Positions 55,301 to 64,000 of a stretch of 64,000 bases of DNA are shown one piece after another. The stretch's first letter is position 1. Each line of letters opens with the position of its first letter. Origin of the DNA: Argopecten irradians (lineage: Eukaryota; Mollusca; Bivalvia; Pectinida; Pectinidae); contig NC_091142.1 in NCBI RefSeq assembly GCF_041381155.1, forward strand, positions 30,245,528-30,309,527. The letters run 5' to 3'. The notes under the pieces are model-generated. The model saw nothing but the letters and a program-made list of their open reading frames with translations. It had not been told where the DNA came from and made no database searches. Position numbers and translations under genes: made by a program.

Positions 55301-58300
55301 GATGTTGCAGGAATAAGTTCTAAGTCTGAGGTTGTTGAATTATTATTGATGTTGCAGGAATAAGTACTAAGTTTGAGGTTGTTGAATTATCATTGATGTT
55401 GCAGGAATAAGTTCTAAGTTTGAGGTGTTGAATTATTATTGATGTTGCAGGAATAAGTACTAAGTTTGAGGTTGTTGAATTATTATTGATGTTACAGGCA
55501 CAAGTTCTAAGTCTGAGGTTGTTGAATTATTATTGATGTTACAGAAACAAGTTCTAAGTTTGAGGTTGTTGAATTATTATTGATGTTATAGGAACAAGTT
55601 CTAAGTTTGAGGTTGTTGAATTATTATTGATGTTGCAGGAATAAGTACTAAGTTTGAGGTTGTTGAATTATTATTGATGTTGCAGGAATAAGTACTAAGT
55701 TTTAGGTTGTTGAATTAGTATTGATGTTGCAGGAACAAGTTCTAAGTTTGAGGTTGCTGAGTTGACGGGAGAGGTTATGACCAAGGCCGTGCTAACACAG
55801 GATTATGACGAGGTTATAACAGTTTACTGTAAAGACACAAGCGTCAATCCTGGTAATACGGAACAGGTCAGCACCAGGGAGACAGTCTCCATAACAACCA
55901 AATATCGCTCTCCACAATTTTATCTCGCGGAGTACTACGGACATATCCCAGAAAATGCCCAACCAGGCCAATCGTAAGTTTCCTCTTAGGCCAGAGAGGT
56001 GTACATAGTCAGAACTATTCTGCTGTTCTATCTTTTGAAGTTTTTAAATAGACCTTGAGGTGGGTTCAATGCCTAAACAAAGGATGATAGAACAGAAGAT
56101 TAATTTCAACTGAGGTGTACAGTTTATCAGAGATTGAAGACCATTATGATAAAGGAAGGTTTGATGTCTTAGTCCTGTGTCTAGCATAGGGACCTAGCAC
56201 GGCTGTCCAACCAACATATCGTATTTGACCCAATTAGCGACCATGTCCCATTAAGCGCTCCTTCCCCTTTTTGAGGTCTTGATTTCAATTTCCCAGACAT
56301 AGATAAAGACCAAAACTACAAAAAACGGTATAGATTTGCAGTAATTTTGTCATATTAACACCTTCTCATTTTGTCAATTTTTTAAACACCATAGGCACTT
56401 ATTAGGTCGAAAACGGTACTAAAATATAATATATATTGTTGGTAGGGAATTTGTGCCAGGTCCCTGTGCTTAGTGTCTGCTAGTTGGCAATATATATGTT
56501 CATGAATATTAAGAAGACACAGAATTATTGTTTACCACAGACCACAATATATAACGACAGTGATAGTAACACCTGGAATATCGAGGAATGGGTGGATATA
56601 ACGACAGTGATAGTAACTCCTTGAATATTGAGGATGGCGATATACTTACCAATCAGATTAATTATCTCTCAATTATCTCTCTGTATTTTCAGGTTTGATT
56701 TCCAGAACTCTGATTCCAATACTGTTGAGCTTCAAACAGTCAACTTCCAGAATGGGACGACAGCTTACTCCATCATCAACCCCCTGACTCTACGTCCCAG
56801 TGAACAGTTTGATATTTCACAGGACAGGAAAAAGCTGTTGACACTAAGGAACTACAATCATGAGGATAAGGCCCAATATAATCTACTTCTTCAGGCGACA
56901 GACAGCGCCTCAAAACTCTCCAGTACTGTTAGTGTAAGTATAGAGATCAAAGATACTTTAACAATTAGGCAGATAGATATTCATAGCTGTAGTTAGGCAG
57001 ATAGATATTCATAGCCGTAGTTAGGCAGATAGATATTCATAGCTGTAGTTAGGCAGATAGATATCCATAGCTGTAGTTAGGCAGATAGATATTCATAGCT
57101 GTAGTTAGACAGATATACTTAAAGTTGTAGAAGTACGGCAGATTTTTATAAGTGTAGAAGTTTTAGACATGCAAATACTTAAGCTGTAGAAGTTAGACAG
57201 ATGAAGTTAGGCAGATACTTATAGCTGTAGAAGTTAGGCAGATACGTTTAAGTGTAGAAGTTATGCAGATACCTATAGGTGTAAAAGTTAAACAGAAACG
57301 TTTAAGTGTAGAAGTAAGGCAGATAATTGAAGCTGTAGAGTTTATGCAGATACTAATAGTTGCTAGGCAGATACTTATATAACTGTAGAAGATGTCAATA
57401 GCTGTAGAAGGTAGGCAGATAGATGCTGTAGCTAAGACAGATAATCATGCATTTTGAGAGGTGATGTACATCTATTAAAATTTGACAACAATGTACCTGG
57501 TATTTTTATAATGTGTAACTCCTTATTTTCCATGACTCTTTGTTTCTCCTTGACAGCTGACGGTAAAAATCACAGATATAAATGAGTTTGATCCAGTTTT
57601 CCCTTTGTCGCCTGCTTTCTTTGTGGTTAAGGAGTCTCTGAATGTCGGTGACACAGCCATGACAAGTAAGATAAAGCAGATTTCTGATGTGTTTGAGGGG
57701 ACTAATAACTTGACCACAAGGGGAGATAATCTCTATCTGTCCACAAAGGGAGATAATTTCTATCTGTCCACAAATTGAGATAATTTCAATCTGTCCACAA
57801 GTGGAGATAATTGCTATCAGTCCACAAGGGGAGATATTCTCTAGTAGGCTACAAGGGAAGAAAATCTCTATCTGTCCACAAGGGGAGATAATCTCTGTCC
57901 ACAAGGGGAGATAATCTCTATTTGTCCTCAAGGGGAGATAATTTCTATCTGTCCACAAGGGGGTAAAATTTCTATCTGTCCACAAGGGGAGATAATTTCT
58001 ATTTGTCCACAAGGGGAGATGATTTCTATCTGTCCACAAGGGGAGATAATTTCTATCTGTCCCCAAAGTGAGATGATATATTTCAAACCTGTCCACAAAG
58101 GAAGATCACTCTTGATTTCTATGAAGAAATTAAAAGCTTAATACTGTATCCACTTTCAGAAACAGTTTTATACATTTGGTTATATTTTTACTTCTCACAC
58201 TATAGATCTGCCTATAAGGGCAGATAACTCTGATGGATCAGTACATGTAACAAATAATATCACTTTGATGTTATGTGACTAAATTTATTTCTATACTTAC

Positions 58301-61300
58301 AAGTCAAGGAGCTTTCTCTGCTGATACAATGTATGTTATGCATTACCCAAAGTCATGGAATTTTTCATAATATAATAATATTCATTGAATATTGGTATGT
58401 TTTATAATATTGTATTGGAAAATAATATTTAAAATTTTTATTTTAACTAGCAATGTTACCCAAATTTAAAGGCCTACATGATGTTTAATTGTGGATTTCT
58501 AATGATTTTACAGCTTATTTCATTAACATATTAGTGTCAATAGACTGAAGGTAAAAACATCAGGTTTATAATTTTCACCATTTAAAACACCATGCTCTGT
58601 TTTTCATATTTATTGTTAACAATATTGAATGTGTAACATTTTTCAGTAAGTGCTACCGACAAAGACACAAGCTCAACAATCACGTACGATCTTGTGGATG
58701 ACTGGTTTGAAGTTCAGAGTGTAAATAATGCAGCCAGTATCAAGATTAAACAGTGAGTACCATTCCTGTGTTTTTTTCTAGGGAAGCTTTCACCACCTCC
58801 TCTGGGGTCCAATCACACCATTGATAAGATATTCTTCCATATGATACTCAGATCAGTTATTCTAAAATAAATTTGTTGCATAGATCTTTCCTGAAAAATA
58901 CTTAAGAGACTGAGGAATATAATACTAAGTGTTGAAATATGTGTAATCTTTACAGACGACTTGATTACAAGAATTTGACTGTTGAGATGTGAACTTTTTA
59001 ACAGATGACTTGATAATGAGGAAGTGACTGTTGAGATATGAACTTCTGTCCATCCGTCCGTCCGTCCTTCCGTCTGTTAACAATTCTTGTTACCGCTATT
59101 TCTCAAGAAGTACTGAAGGAAGCTGTCTCAAATTTTATGCACATGGTCCCCTAAGTCCCTGGTTATGGAAATTGCATTTTAGTACCAATTGGTGAATGAG
59201 ATGGCCGACAGACCCCCATCTTGGATTTTGATACTTTAAGCTTGTTACCACTATATTTCTCAGAAAGTATTGAAGGGATTAGCCTCAAATTTCATGTGCA
59301 GGTTTCCATAGGTCCCTGGTTAAGCATATTGCATTTTGGTACTGATCAGTGTACAGATGCCTGACAGGACGCCGTCATGATTTTGACAATTGAAGTTTGT
59401 TACCAATATTTCTCACAAAGAAATGTTCACCCGTCTCCAATTCGCCAAGGGCCCTTATTGTGCATATTACATTTTTGGACCGTTCGGTCTACAAATAGCA
59501 GACAGGCCATCATCTTGGAATTAGACATTTTGTTCCTGCTATTACACAGAAAGTATTGAAGAGATCCTTCTAAAATTTCATATGCAGGTTCCCCTTGTGC
59601 CCTAGCTTTGCATATTTCATTAAGGTACTGATCGTTGAAGAAGATGGCCGACAGGCCGCCATCTTGTATTTTGATAGTTGAAGTTTGTTACAGCTATTTC
59701 TCAGAAATTACTGAAAGGATCCTTCTCAAATTTCACATGTAGGTTCCCCTAGGAGTCTAGTTGTGCATATTGCATTTTGGGACTGATCTATCATAAAGAT
59801 TGCCGACAGGTAGCCATCTTGGATTTTGATAATTGAAGTTTATTACTATAATATATCTCAGAAAGTACTCAAAAGGATCTTTCTCAAATTTTATATGTAA
59901 TAATATGCAGTAAAAGTTTGAAATGCAGAGAAAAGATCCCTCTTTCATTTATTAGACATAGATCATTCTTTGGTGGGCGCCAAGATCCAAGTCTCAGACG
60001 ACTTGATTATGGAATGTGACTGTTGAGATGTGATTTTTTTACAGTACAGACACCTTGCTTATGAGAATGTGACTGTTGAGATGTGATTTTTTTACAGTAC
60101 AGACACCTTGATTATGAGAATGTGACTGTTGAGATGTGATTTTTTTACAGTACAGACACCTTGATTATGAGAATGTGACTGTTGAGATGTGATTTTTTTA
60201 CAGTACAGACACCTTGATTATGAGAATGTGACTGTTGAGATGTGATTTTTGTTACAGACACCTTGATTATGAGAATGTGACTGTTGAGATGTGATTTTTG
60301 TTACAGACACCTTGATTATGAGAATGTGACTGTTGAGATGTGATTTTTTTACAGTACAGACACCTTGATTATGAGAATGTGACTGTTGAGATGTGATTTT
60401 TTTACAGTACAGACACCTTGATTATGAGAATGTGACTGTTGAGATGTGATTTTTTTACAGTACAGACACCTTGATTATGAGAATGTGACTGTTGAGATGT
60501 GATTTTTGTTACAGACACCTTGATTATGGAATGTGACTGTTGAGATGTGATTTTTTTACAGTACAGACACCTTGATTATGAGAATGTGACTGTTGAGATG
60601 TGATTTTTTTACAGTACAGACACCTTGATTATGAGAATGTGACTGTTGAGATGTGATTTTTTTTACAGTACAGACACCTTGATTATGAGAATGTGACTGT
60701 TGAGATGTGATTTTTGTTACAGACACCTTGATTATGGAATGTGACTGTTGAGATGTGATTTTTTTACAGTACAGACACCTTGCTTATGAGAATGTGACTG
60801 TTGAGATGTGATTTTTTTACAGTACAGACACCTTGATTATGAGAATGTGACTGTTGAGATGTGATTTTTGTTACAGACACCTTGATTATGAGAATGTGAC
60901 TGTTGAGATGTGATTTTTTTTACAGTACAGACACCTTGATTATGAGAATGTGACTGTTGAGATGTGATTTTTTTACAGTACAGACACCTTGCTTATGAGA
61001 ATGTGACTGTTGAGATGTGATTTTTTTACAGTACAGACACCTTGATTATGAGAATGTGACTGTTGAGATGTGATTTTTGTTACAGACACCTTGATTATGA
61101 GAATGTGACTGTTGAGATGTGATTTTTTTTACAGTACAGACACCTTGATTATGGAATGTGACTGTTGAGATGTGATTTTTTTACAGTACAGACACCTTGC
61201 TTATGAGAATGTGACTGTTGAGATGTGATTTTTTTACAGTACAGACACCTTGATTATGAGAATGTGACTGTTGAGATGTGATTTTTTTACAGTACAGACA

Positions 61301-64000
61301 CCTTGCTTATGAGAATGTGACTGTTGAGATGTGATTTTTGTTACAGACACCTTGATTATGAGAATGTGACTGTTGAGATGTGATTTTTTTTACAGTACAG
61401 ACACCTTGATTATGGAATGTGACTGTTGAGATGTGATTTTTTTTACAGTACAGACACCTTGCTTATGAGAATGTGACTGTTGAGATGTGATTTTTTTTAC
61501 AGTACAGACACCTTGATTATGAGAATGTGACTGTTGAGATGTGATTTTTTTACAGTACAGACACCTTGCTTATGAGAATGTGACTGTTGAGATGTGATTT
61601 TTTTACAGTACAGACACCTTGCTTATGAGAATGTGACTGTTGAGATGTGATTTTTTTACAGTACAGACACCTTGCTTATGAGAATGTGACTGTTGAGATG
61701 TGATTTTTGTTACAGACACCTTGATTATGAGAATGTGACTGTTGAGATGTGATTTTTTTAACAGTACAGACACCTTGCTTATGAGAATGTGACTGTTGAG
61801 ATGTGATTTTTTTTACAGTACAGACACCTTGATTATGAGAATGTGACTGTTGCATTGAGATGTGATTTTTTTACAGTACAGACACCTTGATTATGGAATG
61901 TGACTGTTGAGATGTGATTTTTTTACAGTACAGACACCTTGATTATGAGAATGTGACTGTTGAGATGTGATTTTTTTACAGTACAGACACCTTGATTATG
62001 AGAATGTGACTGTTGAGATGTGATTTTTTTACAGTACAGACACCTTGATTATGAGAATGTGACTGTTGAGATGTGATTTTTTTACAGTACAGACACCTTG
62101 ATTATGAGAATGTGACTGTTGAGATGTGATTTTTTGTTACAGACACCTTGATTATGAGAATGTGACTGTTGAGATGTGATTTTTGTTACAGACACCTTGC
62201 TTATGAGAATGTGACTGTTGAGATGTGATTTTTTTACAGTACAGACACCTTGATTATGAGAATGTGACTGTTGAGATGTGATTTTTGTTACAGACACCTT
62301 GATTATGAGAATGTGACGGTTGAGATGTGAATTTTTTTTTACAGACGCCTTGATTATGAGAACACTCCCAACCACATGTTGAAATTCACCTTGTTGGCTG
62401 TGGACGATGGTGGCATCCTGGCTACCAGAAAGACCAGTTCTTTGTCTGTCATTGTAGAAATAGAGAATGTCAACACTTACCCACCAGTGTTTGTAGACTC
62501 ATCTATGTCAATGAAAGTTCTGGACGATGCTGACGCACCAGGTGCAAGTATTGATAACAAACTTGTCCTTGATATGACAGCGTATGATCCAGACGGTGAT
62601 GGCATATCATATCGATTTGGAGGTAAACTTTCTATTTCTCTGTGATTTTAGGAGTGTGTATTTTAAGTTAATTCAGGGGCTTTGTTTTTATGAAACTTTC
62701 GATGAAGACACTCATTACAGTTAAACCTGGTACAAGAGGAGTCATGCTTATATATTTACACTTACTAGGCTTGTTCACTATACACAACTGCATGGTAACA
62801 TTGAACTTTGAACTTGCACATGAAAATGTTTTATGCAATGTACTGTATGGGGGCTACTTTTTAAGAAACACATGGCTTTGTTTACATTTTGATATACATC
62901 AATATTGGGCGCTAATATGCCCCATAGAATATATTCTTAGAGGAATTGCTCCATATAAGGATGATTAACATAAAAATGAAATCCAATCCCTAACGTTTTA
63001 TGAGTTATTATACCGTACTTAAGAAATTTACAAAGAATTCAGGGTTAAATGTGATGGCACCCATAGTGAGCTTGGTAATCTTTAGTGGTGTTTTATTTGA
63101 CTGTTTTAGCTGGAAATCATTCCATCTTTGATATCAATCCGCACACCGGTATCATCACGCTGAAAACTACAGCTAATGTAATTCCTGACAACGTGAATGA
63201 GTATAACTTTGAGGTTCTGGCCGTGGACGACAATGGATGCTGTAACGACAAGTCTATCCCACTAAAAACGGCCACGGCTCCAGTGACCGTGTACATCGTA
63301 GATGCTGTCAATCGTAAACCACGCTTCAACTGTAACTACAAACCTCAGTTGTTAGAAGAACAAAGTGCTGGAACTCATGTTGTTACGGTAGGTAGATAAG
63401 TGTAGAATTAACCTCAACATCTTCATTCAGTAAACAATATCTATAAATGAATGAGTAACAATTTAAGGTTAGTCAGCCATTTTTTGCTTTGGACAGTTTC
63501 GGAGATGGGACTGCCACCTGAACACTCCCAGCATTTGAATTAAATCCATCTTTTATTTATATTTGATGTTGATAAAATATATTTATAATGTCCACACTCT
63601 GAAACGTTTTTAATGGTTTAGATATTAATTGTTTGCGTTGTCAAGGTTACTTAAGTATTCCCTGATGAATGTCTGTAATCCTATTACAGAGAATATATCA
63701 TTTATTTCCATTCAGTCTATAGCTGCTAACACTATTGAATGATTCCTACTTTTCAGACAACTGCTAACGATACGAGTCGAGGAGATAAGAGTGAACTCGT
63801 GTACAGTCTACGTCCTGATAGAAACTTCAACTCCTCCCGCTATTTCACCATTGATAAGAAGACTGGAGACATCACTACTACCCAGGTTATGAACAGGGAG
63901 GAGTTCTATGGTCCTATATCAATCACTGTCATGGCGACCGATCGTGGAGACCCGCCCCTTAGTGATCTGTGTACCTTTGTCGTGGAGCTTGTTGATACTA
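45216..64000 (+). CDS. Cadherin-repeat membrane protein (partial gene, first nine exons)
   Basis: Nine exons with matching phases give about 923 residues and run off the window edge. A signal peptide (about 1-26) is followed by a pro-region with a furin-like RQRR site, then extracellular cadherin repeats marked by calcium-binding motifs: LDYDNG, INDEIPKF, ALDQDPG, DINEFDPVF, ATDKD, RLDYEN, AVDDGG, YDPDGDG, DINPHTG, AVDDNG, DKKTGDI and ATDRGDPP. Such repeats form calcium-stiffened adhesive ectodomains at the cell surface. The transmembrane and cytoplasmic parts are not in the window, so classical, Fat/Dachsous-like and protocadherin-like types cannot be told apart. Introns carry many minisatellites, several overlapping splice sites. 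Confidence 0.85.
46397..48185. repeat. Minisatellite, 23-bp unit, about 75 copies
   Basis: The unit is 'ggtaacatatacaggtacac' plus 'aaa', with variants 'ataggcaacatataaagg' and 'atacagatac'. The left margin (46397-46620) is diverged and the middle is homogeneous. Many units contain ACAG|gtacac, a donor-like sequence, and the array starts about 90 bp after the exon 1 donor. Long minus-strand open frames (up to 452 codons) of Tyr/Leu/Cys/Val repeats are by-products of a unit without stops. Confidence 0.95.
48318..48560. repeat. Tandem repeat, 49-bp unit, 5 copies
   Basis: The unit is 'atgtacattgtacatgtaaa', 'ggctgatgataggtttagga', 'tattaaaat'. The copies differ almost only at tacattGtac/tacattGgac. 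Very young. Confidence 0.95.
48915..49045. repeat. Tandem repeat, about 55-60 bp, 3 copies
   Basis: 'aaattttggtgagtcccagt' recurs at about 48922, 48972 and 49016 with 'caaataggggacagggctct' or 'caaataaagggttctct' spacers. Diverged in the spacer length. Confidence 0.75.
50197..50209. repeat. G homopolymer run (13 G)
   Basis: An uninterrupted run of G, preceded by 'aaagaaggga'. Could form a G-quadruplex; also a common site of assembly length error. Confidence 0.8.
51419..51473. repeat. Paired long G runs (15 G and 21 G)
   Basis: G runs at 51419-51433 and 51453-51473 are separated by 'attgctgtaacagtaacac', itself containing the palindromic 'ctgtaacag'. Strong G-quadruplex potential on the plus strand. 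The minus-strand poly-proline frame across it is not a gene. Confidence 0.85.
52042..52223. mobile_element. MITE with long terminal inverted repeats (about 180 bp)
   Basis: 'tagtttcatgaacattcctt' plus 'aactt' at the left pairs with 'aagttaaggaatgttcatga' plus 'aact' at the right. The interior repeats 'cttaagttaagg' in both directions, making the whole unit nearly palindromic. A degraded relative is at 37305-37445. Confidence 0.7.
53242..53424 (+). CDS. Cadherin gene exon 2
   Basis: A 183-nt exon runs from 'acatttttttcag' to TTAGAAG|gtatgc, phase 1 on both sides. It encodes AEYEHTLTLTVLNINDEIPK with the repeat-boundary motif INDEIPKF, and then TALDQDPGSTLGFYLE, the next repeat's D-x-D motif. 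Higher GC than its introns. Joins exon 1 in frame. Confidence 0.88.
53425..53858. other. Cadherin intron 2, first part
   Basis: AT-rich sequence. A short ORF at 53641-53823 has no recognisable motif. Nothing else seen. Confidence 0.5.
53859..54350. mobile_element. Dispersed repeat, 'gctcgcctattcgaagaata' type
   Basis: It opens 'ttgctcgcctattcgaagaa' plus 'tagggggagctaatgttgtc', has a GC-rich 'ccggcgtcggcgtcagcgtc' patch, then two units of about 166 bp beginning 'gtttttgagcaagtttctat', and closes 'gaatagacgagctttgctgt' and 'ctcttgttttt'. Its layout (cap, GC patch, tandem units, 'ctcttgtt' end) parallels the element at 22770-23698. It lies in cadherin intron 2. Confidence 0.55.
54375..55760 (+). 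repeat. Minisatellite, 47-bp unit, about 29 copies, each carrying a splice acceptor
   Basis: The unit is 'aacaagttctaagtttgagg', 'ttgttgaattattattgatg' and 'ttacagg' (47 bp). It contains a branch/tract-like AT stretch, an acceptor 'gatgttgcag' or 'gatgttacag', and the first bases of exon 3. The last copy is the true acceptor at 55731-55732, after which the sequence leaves the repeat ('gaggttgctgagttgacggg'). Variants (tAcag/tGcag, aAtaag/aAcaag) alternate along the array. Confidence 0.95.
55733..55973 (+). CDS. Cadherin gene exon 3
   Basis: A 241-nt exon after 'gatgttgcag' ends CAATC|gtaagt, entering in phase 1 and leaving in phase 2. It encodes GTSSKFEVAELTGEVMTKAV, then LTQDYDEVITVYCKDTS and a new repeat start (SPQFYLAEYYGHIPENAQPG; the I-P-E-N-A-x-P-G pattern is typical of cadherin repeat starts). 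Its first bases are the exon part of the upstream minisatellite unit. Confidence 0.85.
55974..56692. other. Cadherin intron 3
   Basis: AT-rich sequence with a local duplication 'ggatataacgacagtgatag' at about 56550-56610. Nothing else recognised. Confidence 0.5.
56693..56933 (+). CDS. Cadherin gene exon 4
   Basis: A 241-nt exon runs from 'ctgtattttcag' to GTTAGT|gtaagt and ends in phase 0. It encodes SFDFQNSDSNTVELQTVNFQ, then FDISQDRKKLLTLRNYNHED and KAQYNLLLQATDSASKLSST. The F-D-I-S-x-D-x-K-x-L-x-L order and the Q-A-T-D motif fit a cadherin repeat, though the calcium motifs are weak. Note the R-N-Y-N-H-E-D in place of the usual L-D-x-E. Confidence 0.85.
56967..57440. repeat. Tandem repeat, about 28-bp unit, starting beside the exon 4 donor
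   Basis: 'gttaggcagatagatattca' plus 'tagctgta' repeats exactly five times, then decays into related units ('gaagttaggcagatac', 'ttaagtgtagaagt'). It starts about 30 bp after the donor. Confidence 0.85.
57557..57665 (+). CDS. Cadherin gene exon 5
   Basis: A 109-nt exon after 'ctccttgacag' ends ATGACAA|gtaaga, phase 0 in and phase 1 out. It encodes LTVKITDINEFDPVFPLSPA then FFVVKESLNVGDTAMT. DINEFDPVF is the classic inter-repeat calcium motif (D-x-N-D/E-x-x-P-x-F). Confidence 0.87.
57711..58100. repeat. Tandem repeat, about 27-bp unit, about 13 copies
   Basis: The unit is 'ggggagataatttctatctg' plus 'tccacaa', variably diverged. It begins about 45 bp after the exon 5 donor. The minus-strand open frame through it is a by-product. 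Confidence 0.9.
58101..58646. other. Cadherin intron 5 remainder
   Basis: AT-rich sequence; nothing recognised. Confidence 0.5.
58647..58752 (+). CDS. Cadherin gene exon 6
   Basis: A 106-nt exon after 'aacatttttcag' ends AAACA|gtgagt, in phase 1 and out phase 2. It encodes ISATDKDTSSTITYDLVDDW, then FEVQSVNNAASIKIK and a split Gln. ATDKD is a calcium motif; the exon ends just before the expected L-D-Y-E motif, which exon 7 supplies. Confidence 0.85.
58955..62344 (+). repeat. Minisatellite, about 53-bp unit, about 45 copies of a splice acceptor plus truncated exon start
   Basis: The unit is 'ttttttacagtacagacacc', 'ttgattatgagaatgtgact', 'gttgagatgtga'. Each copy carries a T-tract, an acceptor 'acag', and bases that in the exon 6 phase read H-L-D-Y-E-N-V-T-V-E-M-stop. 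Two diverged units (58957, 59005) are cut off from the main block (59990-62344) by the dispersed repeat at 59046-59985. Unit length varies with the T-tract and with loss of 'agtac'. The last unit runs into the real exon 7. Confidence 0.95.
59046..59985. mobile_element. Dispersed repeat with about five diverged units of about 185 bp
   Basis: It opens with 'ccatccgtccgtccgtcctt' and then repeats landmarks 'gttaccgctatttctcaaga', 'agtactgaaggaagctgtct', 'aggttcccctaggagtctag', 'gcatattgcattttgg' and 'gatggccgacaggccgccat' plus 'cttgg'. No coding capacity. It splits the exon 7 acceptor array, so it entered after the first units formed or was carried with them. Confidence 0.6.
62345..62622 (+). 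CDS. Cadherin gene exon 7
   Basis: A 278-nt exon after 'tttttttttacag' ends TTTGGAG|gtaaac, in phase 2 and out phase 1. With the split Gln it reads QRLDYENTPNHMLKFTLLAV, then DDGGILATRKTSSLSVIVEI, a repeat boundary NTYPPVFVD and the next motif YDPDGDGISYRFG. The start RLDYEN is the sequence copied, in altered form, throughout the upstream array. Confidence 0.88.
62623..63109. other. Cadherin intron 7
   Basis: AT-rich sequence. The 92-codon ORF at 62690-62968 has no recognisable motif and does not fit the exon phases. Nothing else seen. Confidence 0.5.
63110..63387 (+). CDS. Cadherin gene exon 8
   Basis: A 278-nt exon after 'ttgactgttttag' ends GTTACG|gtaggt, in phase 1 and out phase 0. It encodes AGNHSIFDINPHTGIITLKT, then YNFEVLAVDDNGCCNDKSI and the repeat boundary VDAVNRKPRF followed by LLEEQSAGTHVVT (a variant of the x-E-x-x-x-x-G-T-x-V start). 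It carries a CC pair in the DDNG loop. Confidence 0.88.
63388..63756. other. Cadherin intron 8
   Basis: AT-rich sequence; no repeat or ORF of note. Confidence 0.5.
63757..64000 (+). CDS. Cadherin gene exon 9 (cut by the window end)
   Basis: Starts after 'ttcctacttttcag' in phase 0 and is open to the last base. It encodes TTANDTSRGDKSELVYSLRP, then FTIDKKTGDITTTQVMNREE, ISITVMATDRGDPPLSD and CTFVVELVDT. F-x-I-D-x-x-T-G-x-I and A-T-D-R-G-D-P-P-L-S are textbook cadherin repeat signatures. Confidence 0.9.

Noticed and set aside
62690-62968. 92-codon ORF in cadherin intron 7
   Set aside because: It lacks cadherin motifs and splice-phase partners, and its composition matches the intron.
1-64000. 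LTR retroelements, Polintons or other capsid- or envelope-bearing elements
   Set aside because: I found no long terminal repeats, integrase, protease, capsid or envelope motifs. The only reverse transcriptase is of the non-LTR CR1/L2 type.

Overview
The window looks like nuclear DNA of a bivalve mollusc, or at least a lophotrochozoan. It is AT-rich, its genes are split by long introns, and it is crowded with minisatellites, fold-back elements and short inverted-repeat transposons. Several dispersed repeats (22.77-23.70, 53.86-54.35 and 59.05-59.98 kb) look like types common in bivalve genomes; that comparison is from memory, not from a search.

Four host genes can be read. (1) Plus strand, 1.12-24.71 kb: a 13-exon gene whose splice phases all agree and which encodes 1085 residues. 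It has an acidic N-terminus, a Ser/Gln-rich SQ/TQ cluster, a coiled coil, a RAMA domain split over three exons, and a short conserved-looking tail ending in IDRW. The order coiled coil, RAMA, tail recalls the C-terminal half of ANKRD31, a meiotic double-strand-break regulator. No ankyrin repeats lie in the window. (2, 3) Minus strand, 29.92-31.53 and 33.18-34.77 kb: two intronless tandem paralogues of the otopetrin proton-channel family, with a nearly identical stretch that suggests gene conversion. (4) Plus strand, 45.2 kb to the window end: the first nine exons of a large cadherin-repeat protein with a signal peptide, a furin-like site and several cadherin repeats. It continues past the edge.

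Mobile DNA: a broken CR1/L2-group LINE (about 1.87-5.78 kb, minus strand) carrying a degenerate 2A-like motif is nested in an older element with TTAA ends. Two more TTAA-flanked elements (35.16-36.08 and 43.07-43.43 kb), a hAT-like element (18.23-19.02 kb), a Crypton-like fragment with a long palindrome (12.2-12.8 kb) and several fold-back elements are also present.

The most striking signal is the placement of the minisatellites. At least six of the arrays inside the two split genes contain, or start or stop within about 130 bp of, a real splice site. In three of them the repeated unit is itself an exon-intron junction: the exon 4 donor of the RAMA gene at 11.03-12.2 kb, the exon 3 acceptor of the cadherin at 54.4-55.73 kb, and the exon 7 acceptor at 58.95-62.34 kb. 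Each real splice site therefore sits at the edge of tens of decoy copies. A separate 47-bp satellite (37.80-40.96 kb, about 67 copies) is almost perfectly uniform and looks young.
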